Positions 48,289-61,090 of a stretch of DNA of 64,000 nt are shown piece by piece. How positions within the stretch are numbered: the first letter of the stretch is position 1; every line of letters starts with the position of its first letter. The notes under the pieces are model-generated. The model made no database searches. It had not been told where the DNA came from and saw only the letters and a program-made list of their open reading frames with translations. Origin of the DNA: Apricaphanius iberus (lineage: Eukaryota; Chordata; Actinopteri; Cyprinodontiformes; Aphaniidae); NCBI GenBank assembly GCA_028564705.1, contig JAPXFQ010000113.1:372001-436000 (forward strand), given 5' to 3'. Made by a program: the position numbers and the translations under genes.

Positions 48289-49986
48289 TCCAAACACTAA
48301 TCCTGCTCCTCATCACTTGCATACGTGTTTTCCTATGTGTGTATTTATCCATCGTGTTTGGATTTATATGTCCTGACAGTGTATCCGAAGAAGAATTTTG
48401 CCCGAAAGAGCAAAAACCACGGTCGCTATACACTAACAAAGGTGGAGGAGACATACAATAAAAAATACTACTTTAATTTCAGCAAATGGTAGTTGAGCAA
48501 TGTTGTTCTTTTCTTTCTCTACTTCATAGTTATGCAGTATTTGGTGTTGGTCTATCATAGAACTGAATTAAATTACATACATTTTGTAGTTTAAACTTGA
48601 AAAATGCAGGAAAACTGTTCATTCAGGTTTCTCAGTCTGACCTATTCATTTTGCTGCTGTCCATTTTTTGCTGCAGTTAAAGTTATATTGTAATTTGTTT
48701 TCAAGCAAGGACATGAAACATGTGCTCTGTCTTTTTTTCCTTCCTCAATCCATTGCAATAACTAGTTAGAGACTCAATCAGCACCAATAAAACCAAATTT
48801 AAGTTCTACGAAGTTTATGATGTTGACTCTCTCACTTGACGGGTCAGGTTGGTGTCACAATTGAAGAATCTGATCCTAGGGATTGCACTGTCTTGGTAAA
48901 AATTTGTAGCACACACGAAACGAGAATGACTCCAAGGTCATGGCATTCATGCATAGCTCCCAGTTCAAAGGTGTGGATGAACGTGAGTTCTGAGTAGAGA
49001 TTCATCTTTGTTAGGAGAAAACCTCTTGAAAGTAGGGCATGTAATCGCACTATTGGGCGTGACAGACCATACCCTTATTAAATGGTATTACTGAGGGAAA
49101 TAGGAGAAAGGGGTCAAATTTGATTGTGAACTTTCACCAATGTTGGTGATAGACATGAGGTTTGCTTTGATGAACTTATCCATCATTATAAATAATAGCC
49201 AGTAGGCAGGAGTCACTTTGAGAAATGATCTTGAATGTTCGTTTAGAATTGTTGGAAAACAACTGAAAAGGCTCTTTCACTCCAATATTTCTCCAACTTA
49301 ATACTAAACATTATAGGATTTAGATAATTTCTTTGGGTAGATTTTAACACACCACCCAGAGCACAGAACAGGAGTGTCCTTACTGCCCTTGACAGACTGG
49401 GCATGCCTGTAAGTAACAGAAAACGTGTTGCACCCTAAACAAGTGCCTGTTTTCTTTCAGTTCTCTTCCATTTTTGTAATGTTGCTATGCAAGACACAAA
49501 TGGTGCTTACAGAACATGAGGTGCAAAAACGTAGAGTCTGAAAGCATCTTTGTTTTTGCCTGCATAGACAGGGTTATTAATAAAAATAGAAGGAATACTT
49601 ATTGCAAAATATCACATACATTTGACACAGACAATAAACTATGTAATCAGGGTAGTGTAGCATTAATATATTGTTCTTTTCTAGCATTATGGATTAATTT
49701 ACTTTCTAACTTTTACTATTAAGTTTCATTTCTGCAGGGAATATGAAGACGACTCACTTGCATTTAAAGGATGTACAAAACTGAATTGCTCATAAGGACA
49801 CAAAACTTGGATTAAAATTAAAATTGATTAAAACTTTTTCTTTTGAGATTTATTTTTTATTTTTAACCAGTAAACAATAAACTTAGTATGTAATATTATA
49901 ATTAGCAAATTAATCAATACTTAGTTAAAAAGGGATGAGTAAATCAATGTAGCCCCAAAAGAGAGAGAGAGTGTGAGTGAGTGAGT
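48289..49986. other. Intergenic; nothing firm
   Basis: No gene is supported. At 49741 an acceptor-like TTTCTGCAG precedes a short frame (EYEDDSLAFKGCTKLNCS, stop at about 49790) on the + strand, which is too short to assess. Confidence 0.4.
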
Positions 49987-50095
<109 letters not shown>

Positions 50096-50762
50096 TCTCA
50101 CATGACTGACTTATTGGAACAGAAGGGAGGGGTTGGTGGGGAGTTGAATGTTTTCAGTTTATTTCCTTTGGAAATTCCTTTTTCTTTTCTCAGCTGCAAG
50201 AATGGGATATGATCATCCCTGTTTTTTGGGAGCACCAAAGTCTGTTGTTAAGAAAAGGTAATTGGAAGTTTTTAGTCTTTTTTTCTATGAAACAAAAATG
50301 TAACCATATAGTTGACACAAAGATGAATTAGCTTGATTGTACGTAACATTTGAACCATTTTAAAAATATTTTTATTTGACAGTAGAAATCTAATCTGAAA
50401 AATAGCAAAGGATGTCCATCTGTATTAGTCCCTTTTGCTTGAATATGTGCCCTTCTTGCCACACAAAATAATTCCAAGGACTGCAATTGGCACCAAGGTG
50501 ACATTTTGGACACCCTTGGTCTAAAGCACGAGTATAAAATCCAACTGGCAATGAGGCCGGAGCTTAAACATAGTGGTTTTACTTTTCTTGTATATAACAT
50601 AAGTAAAGAACTTGTTAGGGTGTTCAAAAAATTCATGGAAAGTAATGGTAACACAAAAATAATTACTATTTTATTCTGCTGAGCTTGAAACTTTAGTCTA
50701 AATCACCTCGCATAGACAACGGCAACTCTTAAGCAAAATAAAATGAGGTTGATCAACTTTAC

Positions 50763-51502
50763 CTGACATTCAGCATTTTTGTACTGTAGGTCTGCTTTGT
50801 TTCTTTCCATCTCTAGCTCAGACTCTTTTCTGATTGCTACCTCCTCCTCAATTCCCACTTTAGTTTCTCCCAGATTTCTTTGCATGGTTGAGTTTTCCTG
50901 CTCCAGGTGGTTTTCAGCCAGCCACATGTGTTGTCTTTGTGGCACTGTCATCTGTCTCCAGGCAGGCTTTGTTGGGTTGCCAGTGTGAGGAGGCCCGGGG
51001 AGGCCGATGATAGAGATAGCGCTTTCTGCTGTTGCTGTTACACAGAAACAATTTTACTAAACAAAAGAATAAATGTAGCTAAAAACATGGAAACACTGAG
51101 ATTTTGTCCAGAAGTTATCCAGCTTGATGATTCAAATATAAAAACACACGGAAAAAAATTTGGTGGCCAGTATGTGATACAATTTTTTTGTAAAGCTTTG
51201 ACCTGCTCATTCCAATTATTAAGAGATCTGATTTCTCTTTAAGAGCTTTATTATGAACAAGCATAAGACAATAATGTTTTTTTGAGCGGTCATTAGGTAT
51301 TTAAATTAAAAGGTGTCACATTATAAATTAGGATTTTACTGTTTTTAAGTAAATACAAGCTGAAGATAAAGCTGACACTTTAAAAAAAACATATTTAGCT
51401 GGAAATAGTAAAAAAAACCCACCAACAATCATTATTTTTATTTCCTAAACAATAAAGATCCTTACCTTGACTCTGCGATTCAACACTTCCAACATGTTCC
51501 AT
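50763..51502 (-). CDS. Unrecognised coiled-coil protein, first two exons
   Basis: Minus strand. Exon 1, 51502-51466, starts ATG (MEHVGSVESQSQ) and ends at a consensus donor AAG|GTAAGG in phase 1. Exon 2, 51028-50763, has an acceptor AACAG (two nearby AGs give the same frame) and ends CAG|GTAAAG in phase 0. The joined frame continues through ISIIGLPGPPHTG and a basic part, then a long charged helix (LAENHLEQENSTMQRNLGE, then EEEVAIRKESELEMERNKAD). The heptad-like pattern and lack of proline suggest a coiled coil. I do not recognise the family. Any further exons would lie at lower coordinates; I could not identify them before 45 kb. It might be a real gene start or a relic. Confidence 0.45.
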
Positions 51503-54500
51503 GTGAAAATAAAGCTGGAAGTTAAAATAGAGAAAACAGAGCTACTTTGCTCTACACTGTTTCAGCCTTTTAGTTTGGCTACAACTGTCCTCTCTCTCAG
51601 TCTCTTGCAGTAAAAGATGTCTGTTTACTGTAAAATATAATTAAAATTTAACAGAATTAGTAGACTTTGATATATTTGCGACCACTAGGTGGCATTAAAT
51701 TGCTTCCAAGCAACCTTTGGTATGTATAGAATATGCACTACCCTGGCTGTGTGTTGGTTCAGAACGATTTCATAGCAGTAGTCTGTCAGGGCTTATACAC
51801 CTCAGTGATGCTAAAAATAACTATCTCCTCTGTTTTCCTTTGCTATTATTACAACTTGATTAATTTAGTGTGCAGGCTGATGATTGAAAATTATAACATT
51901 TGAGTTACTGACATACAGTACCAGACTTGGTTTAGGCCAGTCAAGCTGAACACCAACCAGATCATTTCCTCTGTTTCCATGGTTGTTCTTTTCAAATACA
52001 CATTTACAAATCTGCATAATTCAAAGTTATTTAAAAAATATATCTTAAAGATTTCTTGATGAAAACAGGCTTCATTATTTAATAAAATACGTTTTAAGAG
52101 GCCATATCCAGGAAAACTTTCTTATTTTTACTTTCTTTATTGGATTCAGTTAGGAAAGACTGAAAAAGTCAGAGTTCAAATGTGATTGTAACCTCATTGA
52201 AAAGAAATTAAAGTTTCAAGGAAACCCACAAAGTCAAGTCATACAAAATTAATAACTTTCCAATTGAACTCACAAGGTGTCCAAGGCATTGCTTGTCAAA
52301 ACAACCTACTGTGTACATTCAGATTCCACAAATCACCAGAGATGGCATGATGTTTTGTTTCACGAGAATAAGGCATATTTCTTCATCTCAAGGGAGTCTC
52401 GAGTGTCAAAGCAAGGAAGCAAATGTATCCGATGGGAAAAATCTGTTGAAACTTGTTCCAATATAGCCTACCATAAACACATTAAGGTCATTACTGATTA
52501 TTTTATAGATTATTGTTTAGAAAAGAATCTGATAATCATGGTATAAAACAGACCTAACTGACACATTTTATGTGTACCTGGAATTTTAAATATCAATAGA
52601 AGAATTGAGTTGAAATTCAAGATTAAAAGAGTTCTTTCATTAAGAACAAAGAGTTAAAGTATATATAACCCATTGCCATATAGTATTAATTATGTACATT
52701 TTACATGAGAGACATGTGTTCAACAAATAAACAAAAAATATTGATCAATGGTTGGATGTCAGAGTTTAGACATTTGTTTATTTACCACAACTCTATTGGA
52801 AGTGCTCAACAACCCAGTAGTAAAAGGAAAAAAGGGTTTTTTCCTTCTGCTCCATATTCAGAGTTTTATTTACTCCTCATCCGGAGGGGAGAGTGTTGAT
52901 AAATGACGGCACTGCACCCTGGGACTCTGTTTAAGGAGCGGTGGGGCGATTTATGGACGAGCTCTCACAGGCTCACTGTGATTAATCGACGCCGTCCTTC
53001 GCGGACACAGGCGGGGCTGGGGAGGGGGGGGAAGTCAACCCTCCACTGTTTGGATAGGCAGATAACATCAAAGCAGCCTGCTGCTTGTGTTAAGAAAATA
53101 CTGCATTCTGGGTCAGCGCAAATGAATCCAGGAGGAGCCTGAAACTGTTTTTAATGGCATTCCCATCGATATATTATCACTGTGCAGAATTAGGAGTCCA
53201 GAGGTCGTCAAATGACATTTTACAAATGGTGCCGTTGTCTCAGCTCACGTTTTTTAGGCTATGACTGACTTTGATCAGTTTAATTTTTATATGAGAACAC
53301 GTTTATAAATGGGTACTTCACGCTTTCAGGGAATGGAAAATTAATACTTTAGCTGTTGCAATATAAAAAAGGGAGATCAAACTCACTAACTCTTGAGGAG
53401 ATAGTTCAGGAAATTTGAATTGAGGTTTTGTTAAAAGTAAAAAACCGCTATATCATCCTAAGTCTATAATTATCCTAGTGGCTTCATTCGGTATAAATCC
53501 AGATAAGTTGTTCTTGCAGGCTAAAGCTAAAAGCGACTGAGTGACGGATCAAGACAAAGGCGAACTGCGACCTTCTTACCACACCTCCAAGTCTAAAAAC
53601 TTCTTAGGCAGCAGTCGAAGTTCTTGGTATGAACAGCAGTGCTTACAGGCCAGGTTGGCTCACACAAGAAAGGATCAACTCGGGGCATTTGAAACAAAAT
53701 GTTATATGCTGGTAGCATTCCACACAGGTTTTCTATTGTGTATTTACATGTGCAGTCGCTTCAGAGTTGCTGTCTAATGAAAGGATTAATTTCAGTGATT
53801 AACTAAAATTCAGTTTTAGTTATTCTAAACATTCTCTATTGTATTTAATCATTGCCAAGTTCAAAATCTGAAACGCAGACTAATGTAGATGTCGGGGCTA
53901 TTTGATGGCTAACCGGGGCACAGAAAAAGCAGGCTTACACCGGACACCCAGACCACCTTTCAAGTAAGAACACCCACTGCTTGGATAATTTATGTAAACA
54001 GTATTTCATGAAGATTTAAGCAGTCCCCATGGTTCCATTTAAAGGTTATTTACAAAATTACTGATGATTATTTACATTGGAAATGGCAGGAGAAGTAGCA
54101 GCATCAATGATCCAGCTGTCTAACAAATTTAAAGAGCAGGTTGCAGATTAGAGCCCCCCTTAAAACCACTGTTTAGATAAATGTATTAGGATGTTAAAAA
54201 AAGGTACTCATATGTAAATTATTTTGGCTTTTGGAGTCTTTTGTGAGAAAATGTAACCTTTGCCAGACTGGACTTGATGACCTGTCAGCTCGATCAATAG
54301 AAAACTATGAATTTTAATGCTGACTCTGACACAGTTGAAACTTTAAATGTTTACAGCTACAAATACGATGAACCACAACCGAACAGCTATCAGCCTGTTG
54401 CTGCGTGCGCCAGCGAGTAGAGAGAGAGGAGGGAAAGAATTAATGTCAGAATTATTGCTAACTGCAAGCTAATATCATTAGCCTGGGAGCCGTAAGCTAG

Positions 54501-55953
54501 CTTAACTGTTTCTCTAACATATCATTTGCTGCTAATATTTTATATAATACTTTCACTAAAGTTGGTAATTAGCAGATGTTAGACAATGAGACTTAAAATG
54601 CACAGATACCATCAGCATAGAGCTTTCGTGTCTCCCGCCTGCTACAGGCCCAGAAGCAGCCACTGACAGTGAAGTCGTATTCACCTGATCTTTGTTTCAG
54701 TATCCCAAGTGATGATCCATCACATCATTAGGATGGTAATCCTTAGGCAGAAGGCAAGGTTTGTTTAGAGAGGCACAACTGTTGCCGGCTAAAGTGCAAC
54801 TGAGTGCAAAGCATATTTGCTTCTGAGTGGACTCAGTATGCATCTGTACTGTACCGAGAGGTCAGAACCCGAGAAATTTTTAATACAACCACGCATTCCA
54901 CCACACCCGTACTTAAACAGAACATCTGCCATCAGCTTCAGACACTGGAATTTACTACATCGATTATAACAAAAAATATTTCAGATATTTTAAGATATCT
55001 TTTCAATTTTAAAATAATTTGCATTTTTTTACAAAGGTCCTTTAGCTACTACTGTGGTCTAGACTTTGTTGTGTTTTAAACTAATATGACATATTTCACA
55101 TGAACATTCCCCCTAATGAGCTGTCAAAGGTGTTAGCCTTTGAGATATTTACCTGCCCTGCTGCTCTCCTCCACACCTGCACCATTGATCATAGGTCACC
55201 CTTAAGAGCTGGATGCTCTAGGGCTCACACGGTTTCTCTTTTGATCTCTCTTTACAATGACCTGCTCGTCACAAGGCCCTGGGTCCTTCTCTTCTTTGGC
55301 AAAAATATGAAAAATTGTTGGTCTTTAAGATTCAGGAACTAGTTTTTAAAAGAAAAATACCCTGTGTTAACTGCATTCCTCCAACTTCTGATTTAGAGTG
55401 GCATGCTGAAGCACTCTTAGCACAAGTATATTTTTATATTTAGACAACAAACGACAGGATATTTTTCAAATATTTCATGTGATTATTCCAAAGTCATAAA
55501 TAACAGTCAAGTTTTTGGAAAAATAAAAGAAAGGCGTGCTTATGTATCCAACACCCCTGATCAATGTTGGTTGTGTTCTAGCTGCAAAGAGAGATATTTT
55601 AGGGGCTTGTTTAAAGCTGGTAGGCTACACTGAATGTCCAAAACAAACTAGCTCAAAACATTTCTTTTTTTCATGCACGATAACAACATTTAAAAGAGCA
55701 CAGCTATAAATATTTTGTGACAATTAAAAAGAAAATTGAATAAAATGATCAAGTGGTTCTGCTGCATTTGTCTAAAAAAATCAGCCAATAATATGGCTCG
55801 GTAGGAATTAGATCATTTAGTTGTCTGACTCACCAGGCAAGCGCACTTCCACATTTACGTGGCTCCTCCACTCATTACACACTGCCACATTCTGCAACAG
55901 AACAAGACTGGTGAGAGAGGTTCTGCACTCAATAATGTCAGAGAAGGAGAAAC
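51503..55953. other. Intergenic; CTCF-like site and GC-rich patch
   Basis: Has the CTCF-like motif listed separately and a GC-rich patch at 52900-53150. 53880-54800 has repeat-like composition without definable ends. No gene is supported. Confidence 0.4.
51682..51694 (+). promoter_or_regulatory. CTCF-like motif
   Basis: CCACTAGGTGGCA matches the published CTCF core consensus (CCASYAGRKGGCA). It lies just upstream of the putative minus-strand gene. A single motif is weak evidence. Confidence 0.3.
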
Positions 55954-56282
55954 TACGGAGCCCCACTGGTCCCACGTTGTTAAAAAAAAATTATTTGTAC
56001 TATCTTGTGGCCTCAAGATAGTAACTTGTGGCCTCAAGATATTATCTCGTGGCCTCAAGATAGTATCTCGTGGCCTCAAGATAGTAACTTGTGGCCTCAA
56101 GATAGTATCTTGTGGCCTCAAGATGGTATATTGTGGCCTCAAGATAGTAACTTTTGGCCTCAAGATAGTAACTTGTAAGTTACTATCTTGAGGCCACAAG
56201 TTATTATCTTGAGGCCACGACATACTATCTTGAGGCCACAAAGAATTTTTTTTTAACAACGTGGGACCAGGGGGGCTCCGTA
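55954..56282. mobile_element. 329-bp foldback element made of 21-bp units
   Basis: The ends TACGGAGCCCC... and ...GGGGGCTCCGTA are inverse and continue inward through GGTCCCACGTTGTTAAAA and its inverse. The interior is a tandem array of 21-bp units with core GTGGCCTCAAGATAGTA that switches orientation at about 56175. The 6-bp AGAAAC at 55948-55953 recurs at 56283-56288 as a probable target duplication. The 21-bp unit keeps frames open on both strands (7-residue repeats such as ILRPQVT); these are not genes. Confidence 0.75.
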
Positions 56283-56443
56283 AGAAACAGCCGGCTGCTA
56301 AGGACAAACTATCAGAGCCCCAAAAGGAAAAATGCAATTTGAATTCAGTTAAACAAAAGACTGGTGAGTGAACAAGCACTGGTGTTTTGTGATCTCATGT
56401 CTGCTGTGACTTTGTGTTCCCAAATCAGCGGGGCATGGCCTAA

Positions 56444-57530
56444 CGCTGTGTCCAGACCAAACTCAATAGGAGCGACTAAAAAGCACACACGCCTAGCTGT
56501 TCGCATGCACATTCGCACCTTGAAGCGTGTTCAAACAAACTGGATGCGCTTAAAATATTGCATGTTCGCGCGCGAACTGGCCTTCAGCAGTGCTGGGGCC
56601 AAAGTGCATCTGCTGGTGGATTATGGACTATCTGATGGAGGACAGAGTGGATTACGTTTTCGGCCTGGCCTCCGGTAGAGCTGGGACTGGGGGCTTGCTG
56701 AGCTACAGATACAATCTAGCTACGGCGTAGGGATCCATAAACACCAGTGAGCACCCTCTCATAAACACCGGCTCCTCGCCGCCTGGAGAACGTGACCTGC
56801 TCGCCCAGTTTGTGCCCTAAAGGTCCAAGCTTCGCCTGCCGACACAACAACTACATTTCTGAGCAGCTGTCCATCTGTCTATGGGTCGTAAAAGTTTATA
56901 ATATTTGAGCAGCGTGGGACATGGTGCAGGAGCTGCTACAGGGAAACCAGGTGAGGAAGCCGTTTCAAGGCTCACTTCTAGGCCGAGAGGTGCTTTTACA
57001 GCAACAACGGCTCTTTTAAGAGCCACCCACAAACCTCTTAAGAGCATTCCTGTCTAAATAGTTTAACCTATTTATAATATTTATTTATTTTTCCTGTCTC
57101 TGTATTGAAAACTGCTTGTGTCATGTAGCCCATGGTAATTAGCCACAGTGTTTATCAGTATTTCCTCCATGTCCTGCTGAGGCTGTGACTCCATGACAGT
57201 CACAGAATCACTGAAACTCTGTCCCTCTGTCTCTGACAACTTGGTTGTCGCGGTGCGATTTGACGCTGGAGTTCAGATTTTTCCAACTCGAGTGGTAGAT
57301 GCCATGAACGCGAATGCACAAAATGCACCACATAAAATGCAGCGCGAATTTTCCATTGCATCTGTAGCGCGAATTATTCGTGCAAATCAGCAGAAAAGCT
57401 TTTTCGCGACGCAAATCTGCTTCTGAAGTGTCGTAGGACCCCAAGTCGCGCTTCATCACGCTCCTCCATTGATTTTACATGTTAACCTGAAGCTCTAGTC
57501 GCTCCAATTGCGTTGGGTGTGGACACAGCA
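56444..57530. mobile_element. 1087-bp Harbinger-like element with TAA duplication
   Basis: The left end CGCTGTGTCCAGACCAAAC, continuing to AATAGGAGCGACTA, is the inverse of the right end TAGTCGCTCCAATTGCG...TGGACACAGCA. TAA flanks both sides (56441-56443 and 57531-57533), which fits the 3-bp TWA duplication of PIF/Harbinger elements. No transposase frame is visible, so it is non-autonomous. It carries a histone-type stem-loop (next entry). Confidence 0.7.
57009..57030 (+). terminator. Histone mRNA 3' stem-loop-like sequence
   Basis: GGCTCT-TTTA-AGAGCC is a perfect 6-bp stem with a 4-nt loop, as in replication-dependent histone mRNAs, and is followed by the canonical ACCCA. Eleven bases further on, TTAAGAGCATT resembles the purine-rich histone downstream element (AAAGAGCTG) that pairs with U7. 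The 5' flank ACAAC is near the usual CAAA. No intact histone frame precedes it. Confidence 0.6.
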
Positions 57531-57533
57531 TAA

Positions 57534-60016
57534 GGGTGATAGCCAATGGGAAGGGTAAGTGTTCTGTGACTATGTTTATGTTTTAAGACAGCTTTTTTTT
57601 TAAATCGGTATAAAAGCTTTAAATAACAGTGTTCTTCCTACAGCTTTTACACAAAACTTAGAGTTGTGAACAGCCCAAATTATACATCAACAGATTTTTT
57701 CCCTTGATGTGAGTATCTCTGTAGTTCTTCTGAAGTTACCATACTGTAGGCCTATTGATTGCTAATTTAAATACTGCTGTCCCCCTATGGCTTTTCTGCT
57801 TAGGTGGGAGGCCTTTTCTTTGTACTATAATGTAGATACTGCCCGCTGCGTGTTAAGAAACTGTGTCTTTATGTGTTTTTCTTTATGTTGTAGACTAACG
57901 CTGATATGAAAGGATCCAGACATACAAAGTTTATAATAACCTTTATTAACAGCATCACTGGTTATTACAGAAACTAACAAAGAGGACCGATTTAACTCTA
58001 AATTCAATGGTAGCAATTAGCAGCGTTCAGGATTATCTTCATGTTTCAAAATATTATATTAAGAGCCTAATTCTGCTTTAAATCTATACTAAACTTTATC
58101 CATAACCTTATTATTGTTTCTTGGATTTTCTGATGCTGTTTATCTCCTGTTTTCTTTCCAATTTCTTTTTTAAATGAACACCAAAAAAGGGATTTCTGGT
58201 TATCAGAAAAAAGAGGGTCTAAATAAAAATACATCACATGGTTTAATTGAAATCTCACCATGTAGGGTTTTCTTCCTCTTATTATCATGCAATACTTTTT
58301 GGTAAACTATGTCACTAATCAAAATCAAATATGCTTTAACTTATATGACAAATTGGATATATATGAATATGCTATAATTTCTAGTAATTCAAATGCAGAT
58401 TTCCGAATCAGAAGAGTTTTAATGGCATAATGTGAACAAATTCACATGAGAAAATTGCTGTCATACTTTGTGCAAACATAGGACGAATAATTTTAGGCAA
58501 TAAATGCAATAAATAAAAATAAAATGGAATAAATAGATTAATGTATAAAGAGTGCAGATTATGCTCTGTGTAAGATCAGACAGGTGCAAAAGCACAACCC
58601 AGGTTCATGTGACTGAAACAGAGGTGGTGGGAATTTAGCCTCAATGTTAGATTTACTTAATTAACTTCTATGTACTGTGTACATTACCTTGTCTGATGTT
58701 TTCTGTGAAAGTATGCAAGATGGTAAAGCAATCCTGGACAAATCCCCTTTTTGCCTTATCTCATTTACACATCAAATAGTCCGTCTCCTTTCCCATTGTG
58801 AGAACACCCTACTCCTTAAAGTCAACTGGGAATCATTGGGCAAATTTCCGCTCTCTATTTTCTTCTCCCAACTGCTTCCCGGAGATCCTAAAAGGATGCC
58901 AATTTAACTGAATTCAGACCGAGTTGAATGGAGCACTGTTACCTGTCCGCTGGGGTAGAACCTGTGTGGTGGCTGCCCTTTCCCATGCTTCCACCACAAG
59001 ACCTCGACCACTAGTAGACAGAGGGGACACCTGTTCCTTCAGAGACGTTGGCCAGCATCTGAAATCTTAGTGTAGCCCCCCAACTATTGAAAGTGGGCAG
59101 CGCGATAAGGCCGCCTCGCTGTGAGGGGATGGAGGAAATCTGAGGAGAGAGCAGGAAAGGGGATGCCTGCAGCCAGATGAATCTGGTGCAATTTGCCAAA
59201 ACACTGTGCCTCCCTATGCAACTCCACTACCCACACTTGCAATAGAAACGGCATTGTTTGCATTGAGTATCCACTTATCTATTCTTTATCGTAATGCAGA
59301 GATTTAATAGCCAGCCTGTGGTTCTGTAAAGGACAAAGTTTAGTTCAAAAGGAAGGGGGTGAAGTTTCTGTAGCTCTTGAGCCAAGATCTGGTATGTTTA
59401 GGAAAAGCTAAAACTTTTGACTTCTCCGGAAGTTTTTTGCTCTATAAATCACAAATTTGTTGATGTTCTATGAAATATTTGAGTATTTTTGGCTCCTCAC
59501 CCTGCACTCAACTCCTTCAGAAACAAGAAAGCAGATGATTTCAGACCCTACAGTACTTACAAACGCATAATTGACTATGGGAAAATTTTAAACATGTGGA
59601 TAAACCAGTGGAAGAGTGACATTTTTCAAGCCTGTGCTGAGAGTAGCATCAAAAACTTTCTGGTCTTTGAGGAACACTGTCTGACCAACTTTGAGGTCAT
59701 GCAGACCCCTAGAATGTAATGTGTTGTCCCTGTTAATCTATTGTTAGATACATCTGCTTTTTTTATGGTATCGAAGCTTAAATCTTTTCAGTTTAGTTTT
59801 GTGGATGAGTCTGACCAAAACAACATAAAGCTGAGAACAAAGAATGGTATCCATGGGGGCACAATCATAGAATCTTTGTATGTCTCTTATGTCAGTCTTG
59901 GTCTAACAACAGCACAGATGCATGTGTGTTTTTCTTTCGCCAACTTTCATTCTCAGACATACAGTGACACTCATAAGTGTTTATACCTCTTAATCTTCCC
60001 ATAGCTTGTCATGTTA
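57534..60016. other. Intergenic; nothing recognised
   Basis: AT-rich with short open frames lacking splice context or similarity. 58680-59230 is somewhat less AT-rich. Confidence 0.45.
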
Positions 60017-60017
60017 G

Positions 60018-60088
<71 letters not shown>

Positions 60089-60148
60089 CGGACGGACGGA
60101 CGGACGGACGGACGGACGGACGGACGGACGGACGGACGGATAGATAGA
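60017..60148. repeat. Compound GATA-GACG-GATA microsatellite
   Basis: About 18 GATA units, then about 13 GACG units, then two GATA units with no other bases between. Confidence 0.97.
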
Positions 60149-61090
60149 GAAATTCAATAATACTCCGATAGGTCATGACAAAGTGGTGTAAAACTGTTAA
60201 GTGGAAGAAAGTGGAAACATGTAATCTTGTATACTTGTTGTTACTGAAATATTATTAGTATGAGTATTAGTATGAGTTGCACATGCGTGTTGCATGTGGA
60301 AATTTTGTTCAGCTCCCATTCCATGCATTAGCTGCAGAAAAGAAATAGACAGGAAAATGTATGCAAATAAAAAGCTAGCCTCTTCGGCATCACAGGAAAA
60401 ATTAGTATTCATTGCCACGCCCACCCTGGCTTGCAATTTATTAGAGAGAGCAGCGCGTGTCTCTGCCAGTAAAAGATAACCATTACCAGCTCCAATTATT
60501 TATTCCAAGGCAGCATAAGAGTCGCATTGCTGTTAGCCATCAGTGGTGAGACATTTGAATATCGTAAATAATCATGTGAAAGACTTGTAATCCTGTTATT
60601 TTTTTCCCACCATTTCCACTGACAAACTTTAACCCCATGAAACCACAGCGTGATAGTATTTTTCAACTGAAAATAACATAAAAGGTATTCAGTCAACTCT
60701 CACCTCTGGCAGAACTTCGAACACATCCCGGGGGAGGTGGGGGACATTGAGTCCGAGTGGGCCATGTTCCGTGCCTCCATTGTCGAAGCGGCTAACCATA
60801 GTTGTGGCCGCAAGGTGGTCGGTGCCTGTCGCGGCAGGGTTCTGGAGAGGATGGTCCGACGGATAGTCGAACCTCGGATCCAGGAGGAACAATGCGGTTT
60901 TTGTCCTGGCCGTGGAACACTGGACCAGCTCTATACCCTCAGCAGGGTGTCAGAGTTTGGTTCGCATTGCCGGCAGTAAGTCGGACTCTATTCCAGTGAG
61001 AGATGGACTCCGCCAAGGTTTCCCTTTGTCATCAATCCTGTTCATAACATTTTTGGACAGGATTTCTAGGCGCAGCCAAGGTGTTGAGGG

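Noticed and set aside
55855..56379. 174-codon minus-strand frame and its plus-strand partner
   Set aside because: Generated by the 21-bp tandem units, which keep frames open in both directions.
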